This document shows, one piece after another, positions 5,543 through 10,418 of a stretch of DNA of 10,418 bases. The notes under the pieces were generated by a model. The model searched no databases, was not told where the DNA came from, and saw only the letters and a list, made by a program, of their open reading frames with translations. Within the stretch, counting starts at the first letter, position 1. Every line of letters begins with the position of its first letter. Source of the DNA: CAYFMP01 sp964344215 (GTDB lineage: Bacteria > Pseudomonadota > Alphaproteobacteria > Rhodospirillales > Casp-alpha2); the NCBI GenBank assembly GCA_964344215.1, contig CAYFMP010000106.1, forward strand, positions 1 to 10,418. The letters run 5' to 3'. Position numbers and translations under genes: made by a program.

Positions 5543-5896
5543 TCAGAAGATCGACGCCCCGAAGATCTTGATCTCATCGTGCTTGTCAAACCCGAGGACC
5601 AAGCGGCCAAGCCACTCGCCCTCTTTTTTCGTGCTGCGGACACGATAGAGAACCGTCACGTGCTCGCCGCGTCGAATGATGCCGAGATAGTCGTAGACTT
5701 CGGAAAGGCTCCGGGTCAGATCGCTTTTCGCGAATTGCTTTCCGACTTCGACTTCGTTCAGGCCTTCGATCAGACTGTAGTCGAAATTGCGGATGAACTT
5801 TCCGTATTCACCTTCATTGGAAGCCCTGACGAGCTCCGTCCACATCGGTTCGGCAACGGCCAGAATTTCATCGTCCGTGAGGTCGATAATGTTCAT
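5543..5896 (-). CDS. Conserved-looking protein of unknown family, 117 residues
   Basis: I do not recognise the family with certainty. The protein is acidic and mostly soluble, with helix-forming residues at 5-60 (LTDDEILAVAEPMWTELV, then EGEYGKFIRNFDYSLIEGL) and strand-like residues at 75-117 (GEHVTVLYRVRS, WLGRLVLGFD, EIKIFGASIF). That helix-then-sheet order, and the wording NEGEYGKFIRNFD, resemble DUF3887/NTF2-like domains, which is only a loose match. It has no Cys, His cluster, signal peptide or membrane segment. The ATG at 5896 has GAGG six bases upstream. It leads a minus-strand run with the SlyD-like and phosphoesterase genes and starts about 40 bases past the terminator behind aprA. 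Its promoter must therefore lie in or near the terminator, or it depends on read-through from apr. Confidence 0.8.
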   Translation of the reverse strand: MNIIDLTDDEILAVAEPMWTELVRASNEGEYGKFIRNFDYSLIEGLNEVEVGKQFAKSDLTRSLSEVYDYLGIIRRGEHVTVLYRVRSTKKEGEWLGRLVLGFDKHDEIKIFGASIF

Positions 5897-5937
5897 TTGT
5901 ATCCTCGGTCACACCGGAAGGGAAATCCCGCGGGGGC

Positions 5938-5977
5938 AAAAAAAAGATCAACATATGAATGCTGATCCTTTTTTTTC
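5938..5977 (-). terminator. Intrinsic terminator of the aprMBA operon, bidirectional in form
   Basis: GATCAACAT (5947-5955) and ATGCTGATC (5960-5968) form a 9-base stem with one G/T pair and an ATGA loop. It is flanked by nine A on the left and eight T on the right. On the minus strand the stem is followed by nine T, ideal for ending the apr transcript 26 bases past the aprA stop. The T-run on the other side gives the same form in the plus direction. The A/T runs can also pair, extending the stem with one bulged C. Confidence 0.9.
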
Positions 5978-6002
5978 GAACTCCCGCCGGGGGTCTTGAA
6001 GG

Positions 6003-7886
6003 TTACTCGGCCGCGGCGGCTTCGTCCACATCAACCAGGTGATACAGGGGCGCCTTCTCCATGGTGTACTCGCCGGTCTTCGGATCACGGCGGGATACGG
6101 TGAGAACGTGCCAGTTCTCGTCGTCCACCTTCATGGCGTCACCGCGGTAGTAGTAGCCCGGCCAACGGGTTTCCTTGCGGAACAGGGTGTGCTGCATGAC
6201 GCTCTCGGACGCACGATGGCGGTGCTTGACTTCCCAGGCACGCAGCAATTCGTGGAGGTCTTCGGCCGCGATCTTCTCGAGATCCTCTTCCATGATCTTG
6301 AGCTTCTTGAGACCGATGCTCAGCAGCTTGTCGTTGGTCATGTAGTTGACCGTCACGCCAGCGCAGTACTCGTCCATCAGCTTTTGCAGGCGGTCGAGGG
6401 CCTGACGCGGGTTGTGATAGTTCGGGTTGACCGTGCCGGCAACGATCTCGTTGCGGTGGACCTTGTAGTGTTCCATCGGCTTGTAGACTTCTTCCTTCAG
6501 CGTGGCGATGGTCGCATCCGATACGCGGATGCCTTCGGCCTTGCCGTCGTCGATGTACTTGCAAGCGGCCTTCGCGGCCAGGCGGCCTTCGGTGAAGGAA
6601 CCGGAAGAGAACGCGTGCGGCGTGCCGCCGACCGCGTCACCGGCGCCGAACAGGCCTTCGACGGTCGTCATGCGGTTGTAACCCCAGAAGTACTCAGGCG
6701 GAGAAACGTCTTCCGGACCGGAGCACCACGCCCCGCTACCCGTCGCGTGGGAACCCATGACGTACGGTTCGGAGGTGGTCAGTTCCGGGTTCTCGTTCTT
6801 CGGATCGACGTCCGTGGCCGCCCACAGAACGGCCTGACCGACGGTCATCCCTAAGAAGTTGTGCCAACCGATCTCTTCCAGATGCGGGTCCTGGAACGAG
6901 TGCATGGTGACCATGTGGATCGGACCGCGGCCGGCGTTCACTTCGTGGATTATGCAGTGGTTACGCAGACAGGTCGGGATCGGACGGTGGGTGAGGTGCG
7001 AAACTTCCGGATCCAGGTATTCCTTGCCGACCATCTTCTGGAGTTCGGGGAACCATTTGGATTCGTACTCCTCGCCATAGGCGTTCTGCGTGTACGTCTT
7101 GAGGTGCAGGAAGTACGCGCCCACCGGGCCGTAACCGTCCTTGAAGCGGGCCAGAACGATGCGGTTTTCCATCTGGGTCATCTTGGCGCCGGCGTTGATC
7201 ATCAACGCGTAAGCGGAACCGGAAGACCACGGTGCGTACCACACACGACCGGCGCCTTCGCCGACGGAACGCGGCTTGAAGATGTTGGAAGCGCCGCCGG
7301 CGCCGCAAACGACGGTCTTGGATTTGAAGACGTGGAAGTCGCCGGTGCGGACGTTGAAGCCGACAGCACCCGCGACGCGGTTTTCCTTGGCGTCGTCCAT
7401 CAGCAGGTGGGTGACGCAGATACGGTTATAGACCTTGTCGGCCGACTTCTTCGCGGCTTCGGCCACGATCGGCTTGTAGGATTCACCGTGGATCATGATC
7501 TGCCAACGGCCTTCGCGCAGGTAGGACCCCTTTTCCTTGTCGCGCATGATCGGCAGGCCCCAATCTTCGAAGTTGTGGACCGTGGAGTCGACGTGGCGGG
7601 CCATGTCAAACGCCAAGTCTTCACGCAGCATACCCATCAAGTCGATGCGGGCATAACGCACGTGGTCTTCCGGATTGTTCTCGCCAAACCGGGTGCCCAT
7701 GTAGCAGTTGATCGCGTACAGACCCTGGGCGACGGCGCCGGAACGGTCGATGTTGGCCTTTTCGGCGATCACGATCTTCTTGTCCTGGCCCCAGAAACGG
7801 GCTTCGAAAGCCGCGCCGGTGCCACCAAGGCCGGCGCCGGCGACGAGGATGTCGATATTGTCTTCGACGATTGTTTTGTAAGCCAT
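6003..7886 (-). CDS. aprA: Adenylylsulfate (APS) reductase, alpha subunit
   Basis: A 627-residue flavoprotein, normal length for the family. It interconverts APS with sulfite and AMP; in sulfur oxidizers it runs from sulfite toward APS. The FAD-binding motif is GAGLGG (17-22). Trp216, Arg247 (LARFKDGYGPVGA) and His380 (MGSHATGSGAWCSG) each sit 18 positions before Trp234, Arg265 and His398 of the Archaeoglobus enzyme, so the substrate pocket is conserved. The second FAD contact block VEGLFGAGDAVGGTPHAFSSGSF (409-431) and the C-terminal RWPGYYYRGD are also typical. No signal peptide: the enzyme is cytoplasmic and pairs with AprB. Its ATG overlaps the aprB stop (TAATG), indicating translational coupling that should favour equal amounts of the two subunits. 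It is the last gene of aprM-aprB-aprA, ended by the hairpin at 5938-5977. The operon form with aprM rather than qmoABC is the one known from sulfur-oxidizing proteobacteria. Confidence 0.98.
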   Translation of the reverse strand: MAYKTIVEDNIDILVAGAGLGGTGAAFEARFWGQDKKIVIAEKANIDRSGAVAQGLYAINCYMGTRFGENNPEDHVRYARIDLMGMLREDLAFDMARHVDSTVHNFEDWGLPIMRDKEKGSYLREGRWQIMIHGESYKPIVAEAAKKSADKVYNRICVTHLLMDDAKENRVAGAVGFNVRTGDFHVFKSKTVVCGAGGASNIFKPRSVGEGAGRVWYAPWSSGSAYALMINAGAKMTQMENRIVLARFKDGYGPVGAYFLHLKTYTQNAYGEEYESKWFPELQKMVGKEYLDPEVSHLTHRPIPTCLRNHCIIHEVNAGRGPIHMVTMHSFQDPHLEEIGWHNFLGMTVGQAVLWAATDVDPKNENPELTTSEPYVMGSHATGSGAWCSGPEDVSPPEYFWGYNRMTTVEGLFGAGDAVGGTPHAFSSGSFTEGRLAAKAACKYIDDGKAEGIRVSDATIATLKEEVYKPMEHYKVHRNEIVAGTVNPNYHNPRQALDRLQKLMDEYCAGVTVNYMTNDKLLSIGLKKLKIMEEDLEKIAAEDLHELLRAWEVKHRHRASESVMQHTLFRKETRWPGYYYRGDAMKVDDENWHVLTVSRRDPKTGEYTMEKAPLYHLVDVDEAAAAE

Positions 7887-8368
7887 TAGTAGGACACCCC
7901 TTCCTTCATCTTAAGACCGTTGGATTCCAGGGTATGCAAGCCGCCGTCATCCATGCGGACGTATTTCGGCTCGCTGTACAGCAGTTGGCTGTCGCGCTGT
8001 TCCTGGGTCGGCGCCGGACCACTCTTCAATTGCGGGATGCCGGTGCCCCAGGGCTTCGAGGTGATCGGAGCCAGCAGGTTCAGGTCTTTCTTGCCGTTGC
8101 GGAACTTGATGCGCCAGGCAATGACACCTTTTTCCTCGTCGCGGACGACGCGAACGCTGTGGCCGAGCGGCGCGAAGTCGGCGTAGCCGCGCACATCGAT
8201 GGCATTCTGCGGACAGGCCTTCACGCAGGAATAGCACTCCCAGCACATGCTCGGTTCGATGTTGTAGGCACGACGGTAGGTCTTGTCGATGTGCATGATG
8301 TCGGACGGGCAGATATCAACGCAGTGTCCGCAGCCGTCGCATCGTGTCATATAGACGAAAGTAGGCAT
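7886..8368 (-). CDS. aprB: Adenylylsulfate (APS) reductase, beta subunit (iron-sulfur)
   Basis: A 160-residue ferredoxin-like subunit. Two four-cysteine motifs are complete: Cys10, Cys13, Cys16 with Cys20, and Cys42, Cys45, Cys48 with Cys52. They hold two [4Fe-4S] clusters that pass electrons between AprA's flavin and the membrane partner. The C-terminal half (GHSVRVVRDEEKGVIAWRIKF, then a long tail ending in KEGVSY) is the AprB-specific extension that wraps around AprA, which separates it from ordinary ferredoxins. The ATG at 8368 is preceded by AGGAA at 7 bases. Only 45 bases separate it from the aprM stop, and its own stop overlaps the aprA start, so the three genes form one transcript. 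Confidence 0.98.
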   Translation of the reverse strand: MPTFVYMTRCDGCGHCVDICPSDIMHIDKTYRRAYNIEPSMCWECYSCVKACPQNAIDVRGYADFAPLGHSVRVVRDEEKGVIAWRIKFRNGKKDLNLLAPITSKPWGTGIPQLKSGPAPTQEQRDSQLLYSEPKYVRMDDGGLHTLESNGLKMKEGVSY

Positions 8369-8413
8369 ACTTCGTTTCCTTTCTTAACTAAGAAAGAACC
8401 TTTCAAATCTGGT

Positions 8414-9259
8414 TTAGTAGTGCTGCGGTTGCTCGCGCTTGATGCCGAGCCCCATGTGGGGCGGGTTGCTGCCCATGTATTCCGGGATATCGGGAAACCT
8501 TTTCTGCAATTCGGGATCCGTCAGCTCGCCCAGTTCGGGCAGGTTTTCCATGGAGCCGTCGGCCTTGATGACGCGCTTGTTGAAGGCGGCGGCCGGCTTG
8601 AAGAACATGTGGGCGAACTTCGACCACGGCACACCGCCGAACAGAACCGTGGCGGAGATGATGAACAGTCCCAGGAAAAGATTTGTCCAGACGCCGCCCC
8701 CTTGGGATTGCGCGACGGACCACAGCAACCCAAAGGTCGTGGTTCCGAGCAGGGAAAGGATAAACAAGTCCGCCCTGACGATGCGGTACCAAGGGACGCC
8801 TTCGGCCGCGACATCGACGCGGATGAAGAACCAGAACCAGTAACCGCCGAACATCACCATGGCGGCGCCCAGGTGCCACAACTGAGAGACGATGGCCGGG
8901 GCTTCGTTGGTCGGATACGCGAACACCAGGGGAATCGTCGTCAGGAGGAACAGGATGAACCCGTACATGGTGAACAGGTGCGAGATGCGGCGCTTCGGAT
9001 TGCAGAACTCGCCGGATGTCGCCACGTCGACGATGGCGGTCTGAACGGCGATGCCGATCTTCTCGCCGCCGCCAACTTCGCGCGTGCGCGCGGCCTCGGC
9101 GGCTTTGGCCTTGGCAAAAAAGTACTTGGCGCTTTTCTTGTGGATCATGTCGAAAATGGTGCCCCCGACAACAAGGATAGCCATCAACACGACGTAAGCC
9201 TGGATGACGCTCAACGGTATCAGTGTTGTAAGTTCGGCGAATGGATTGCTGGCAAACAT
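8414..9259 (-). CDS. aprM: AprM, membrane partner of APS reductase
   Basis: A 281-residue membrane protein with five likely membrane spans at about 12-36, 93-115, 122-147, 163-184 and 190-211. Between spans 1 and 2 is a soluble loop rich in Lys, Ala and Glu. Conserved-looking histidines His94, His129 and His217 sit at or near span ends and could bind heme, as in the related NarI/HdrE/QmoC type of cytochrome b. No iron-sulfur motif is present. AprM is known as the gene before aprBA in sulfur oxidizers lacking QmoABC. It is thought to anchor AprBA and pass electrons from sulfite oxidation to the quinone pool; this function is inferred rather than directly shown. The start at 9259 has AAGGGG six bases upstream. 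It is the first gene of the operon; the AT-rich region at 9320-9360 is the likely promoter. Confidence 0.9.
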   Translation of the reverse strand: MFASNPFAELTTLIPLSVIQAYVVLMAILVVGGTIFDMIHKKSAKYFFAKAKAAEAARTREVGGGEKIGIAVQTAIVDVATSGEFCNPKRRISHLFTMYGFILFLLTTIPLVFAYPTNEAPAIVSQLWHLGAAMVMFGGYWFWFFIRVDVAAEGVPWYRIVRADLFILSLLGTTTFGLLWSVAQSQGGGVWTNLFLGLFIISATVLFGGVPWSKFAHMFFKPAAAFNKRVIKADGSMENLPELGELTDPELQKRFPDIPEYMGSNPPHMGLGIKREQPQHY

Positions 9260-9329
9260 TTACCGCCCCTTCAATTGAATTTCGTTGTTTCGCTGGCATA
9301 TGAAAGAGCGCCAGTCATATTCGCATAAT

Positions 9330-9358
9330 CATATATATTAAAAATTCCCAGCTTGCAA
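9330..9358 (-). promoter_or_regulatory. Putative sigma-70 promoter of aprMBA
   Basis: On the minus strand TTGCAA (9353-9358) is followed after 17 bases by TATATG (9335 to 9330), with the overlapping alternative TATGAT at a spacing of 19. The stretch is the most AT-rich in this part of the window and lies about 70 bases before the aprM ATG. The resulting leader contains a usable Shine-Dalgarno sequence. The boxes are imperfect, so this is the best candidate rather than a certainty. Confidence 0.4.
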
Positions 9359-9436
9359 ACGGATTGCTCGACGCTCAAACAATCGAGGGAATCCCTACCC
9401 TGGATTGGCGGCAGTATCCCTCCGGAGAGGCGTCAC

Positions 9437-9553
9437 TCACTCATCGAATCGTAGTATTTCCCCGAGCACTGCGATGACTTCCGGGCGGGAGATCTCCATC
9501 GGCGCCCCCTCGCCTTCGCTCGGCATACGGCGCTGTCCGGTGCCGGAGATCAT
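9437..9553 (-). CDS. Doubtful 38-codon ORF of unknown function
   Basis: The minus strand reads from ATG at 9553 to TGA at 9437-9439 and gives a 38-residue product. Its second half, MEISRPEVIAVLGEILRFDE, looks like a real amphipathic helix and has ordinary codon use. A weak GGAAA lies about 9 bases upstream of the ATG. It could be a true small protein, the tail of a lost gene or chance. It points toward aprM and ends about 80 bases before the putative apr promoter. No family recognised. Confidence 0.25.
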   Translation of the reverse strand: MISGTGQRRMPSEGEGAPMEISRPEVIAVLGEILRFDE

Positions 9554-9625
9554 GATCTTGCGTTTCCGGCTAGGCCGACGGGGCGCGCAAAAAAGCTGCT
9601 TTCATCCTGTAGCGCCATGCTGTAC

Positions 9626-9641
9626 ATTCCATTTTTGGAAT
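9626..9641. promoter_or_regulatory. 16-base palindrome ATTCCA-TTTT-TGGAAT
   Basis: Perfect 6-base arms flank a TTTT centre. It lies 90 bases upstream of the 52-codon ORF, in the expected promoter zone, and could be an operator for a dimeric regulator. A weak RNA hairpin is the alternative. No second copy is seen in the window. Confidence 0.4.
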
Positions 9642-9730
9642 ATGAGAAACCCTTTATGCCGGGGTCGGGTGATTCGCAGTTTTGCAGGGAACCGTCTCGG
9701 TTTGAATTTCGACAACAGGTGAACTGAAAT

Positions 9731-9889
9731 ATGGGAAACGTCAACGCTAAAGACCCGGTTCCTGACGGCAAGACCGAGTACTACACCACGAAGCAGCAGC
9801 CGGAAAACGATAAAGGTTTCGTCGGCTACAAGACCGAATGGATCGAGTGGCACAAGGAAGTTCCCTACGAAACGCCTAAAAAGCCGTGA
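9731..9889 (+). CDS. Small hydrophilic protein, 52 residues, unknown function
   Basis: The frame runs from ATG at 9731 to TGA at 9887-9889. AGGTGA lies about eight bases upstream, and a strong intrinsic terminator follows 47 bases downstream, so this looks like a complete monocistronic gene. The product is rich in Lys, Glu, Pro, Thr and Tyr, with no Cys, no signal peptide and no membrane segment. The C-terminal half, GFVGYKTEWIEWHKEVPYE, has two Trp and several aromatic residues and may form a small conserved core or binding motif; the first half looks disordered. I do not recognise the family. It is divergent from aprM across a 470-base region, and there is no evidence that it belongs to sulfur metabolism. 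Confidence 0.7.
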   Translation: MGNVNAKDPVPDGKTEYYTTKQQPENDKGFVGYKTEWIEWHKEVPYETPKKP

Positions 9890-9930
9890 GCTTTTTCCGG
9901 CGGGCGCTCGAAGCCCGATCGAGGAACACG

Positions 9931-9965
9931 AAAAAGGGAGGCGCCGGACGCCTCCCTTTCTTTTT
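9931..9965 (+). terminator. Intrinsic terminator after the 52-codon ORF
   Basis: GGGAGGCG (9936-9943), a CCGGA loop and CGCCTCCC (9949-9956) form a perfect 8-base GC-rich stem followed by TTTCTTTTT. Five A precede the stem, giving a shorter T-run on the other strand. It is the clearest terminator on the plus strand and supports real transcription of the small ORF. Confidence 0.92.
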
Positions 9966-10064
9966 GCCCGTCTGCAAGCCCCTTGGTTCATGGTCGCGCC
10001 GTATTCCTGCACGACCTTGACCTCTCTTAAATCGGCATTCCCGTTTGGAGCGGCGCAACCCTGA

Positions 10065-10367
10065 CCGCCGGACGACGGCTACCGGCGTTACGCCGAGGCG
10101 CACGTCGATACGCTGGCCTTCGTGCACCGCGCCCGCGACCTGGGCTTCTCGATCGACGAGATCCGCGACCTGCTGGCGCTGTGGCGCGACAAGGGCCGGG
10201 CCAGCGCCGACGTCAAGCGCATCGCGCTGAAGCAGATCGACGACATCGGCCGCCGCATCGACAAGCTCGAATCGATCCGCCGCACGCTGGTTCACCTGAC
10301 CGAGCGCTGCCACGGCGACGACCGGCCCGACTACCCGATCCTCGACGACTTGGCGGGTCGGCCCTAG
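10065..10367 (+). pseudogene. 5'-truncated CueR/HmrR-type MerR-family regulator
   Basis: The frame reads DDGYRRYAEAHVDTLAFVHRARDLGFSIDEIRDLLALW, then a coiled-coil dimerisation helix and ERCHGDDRPDYPILDDLA, ending at TAG 10365-10367. This is the C-terminal 98 or so residues of a copper-type MerR activator. The roughly 35-40 residues that form the first helix-turn-helix of the DNA-binding domain are missing, and an in-frame TGA (10062-10064) closes the frame directly before the homology. A GTG at about 10122 could start a shorter product but would still lack DNA-binding parts. The metal loop normally has two Cys (CxGDxRPDCP-type); here the first is kept and the second is Tyr, a one-base G-to-A change. 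Both losses indicate decay. No copper ATPase or chaperone gene is visible beside it, and an IS-like sequence starts directly after the stop. Confidence 0.85.
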
Positions 10368-10368
10368 G

Positions 10369-10418
10369 GTCTGTTGAGATTTGGGATTCCCAAAAGGCCT
10401 GATTTGTGATTCAAGCTA
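10369..10418. mobile_element. Possible insertion-sequence terminus, running off the window
   Basis: Directly after the pseudogene stop the sequence reads CTAG then GGTCTGTTGAGATTTGGG, a form I associate with terminal inverted repeats of IS5-like elements. Two related motifs, TTTGGGATTC and TTTGTGATTC, follow within 30 bases, and TTTGGGA/TCCCAAA (10380-10394) is a perfect palindrome around one base. Transposase coding would lie beyond 10418. Identification rests on pattern memory only. Confidence 0.4.

Larger units (their letters stand above)
9260..9730. other. Gene-poor region between aprM and the 52-codon ORF
   Basis: These 471 bases separate two divergent units, aprM (minus) and the small ORF (plus). 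They contain the putative apr promoter near 9330-9358, one short doubtful minus-strand ORF at 9437-9553, and a palindrome at 9626-9641. A smaller inverted repeat lies at 9690-9702 (AACCG, TCT, CGGTT). I see no RNA gene. A plus-strand frame stays open for 9405-9722, but it has no ribosome binding site and a low-complexity composition, and I do not call it. Confidence 0.6.

Noticed and set aside
7871..9328. Plus-strand open frame of 485 codons across aprB and aprM
   Set aside because: It lies opposite two securely identified genes in a high-GC region where antisense frames stay open by chance.
9405..9722. Plus-strand 105-codon open frame upstream of the 52-codon ORF
   Set aside because: Its product is a mix of Arg, Ser and Pro without domain features, there is no ribosome binding site, and it spans the likely promoter and palindrome region.
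10016..10045. CTTGACCT upstream of the CueR-like fragment as a MerR-type operator
   Set aside because: The -35-like TTGACC is present, but there is no dyad such as ACCTT...AAGGT around a 19-20 base spacer, so a copper operator is not supported.

Overview
The window looks like a piece of a GC-rich alphaproteobacterial chromosome, probably from the Rhodospirillales or relatives. I base this on the high-GC codon use, the gene families and the style of intergenic palindromic repeats. The best-identified block is aprM-aprB-aprA (minus strand, 9259 to 6003), the dissimilatory adenylylsulfate (APS) reductase operon in the form found in sulfur oxidizers that use the membrane protein AprM instead of QmoABC. 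The cell therefore probably oxidizes reduced sulfur, with sulfite going to APS and then sulfate.

Layout. Positions 1-165: no gene seen, one imperfect palindrome. Positions 165-2178: a 422-base sequence present twice in direct orientation (165-586 and 1757-2178, offset 1592), with four mismatches, bracketing an AT-richer insert that carries a DUF3800 gene on the plus strand. The right copy is the 3' end of an intact gene (3355 to 1760, minus) that joins a secreted caspase-like protease domain to a MlaC-like phospholipid-shuttle domain. The left copy is an orphan MlaC-like fragment. Positions 3482-3916: a bacteriohemerythrin, minus strand. Positions 3917-4163: an intergenic region with dispersed-type palindromic repeats. 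Positions 5896 to 4164 (minus): a 117-residue protein of unknown family, a SlyD-like FKBP and a CpdA-like metallophosphoesterase, closely spaced and probably one transcript. A strong hairpin terminator at 5938-5977 separates them from aprA.

Right of aprM (9260-9730) lie the probable apr promoter, a doubtful 38-codon ORF and a clean 16-base palindrome. A 52-codon plus-strand ORF (9731-9889) with its own ribosome binding site and a textbook terminator follows. Then comes a 5'-truncated CueR/HmrR-type MerR regulator that has also lost one of its two metal-binding cysteines. The last 50 bases resemble the end of an insertion sequence that continues outside the window.

The apr operon and the downstream gene trio are ordinary vertical-looking genes. 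The accessory content is concentrated at the two ends: the repeat-bracketed DUF3800 insert with the caspase-MlaC gene on the left, and the decayed regulator with the IS-like end on the right. The least ordinary item is the caspase-MlaC fusion and the duplication of precisely its MlaC half around a foreign-looking gene.
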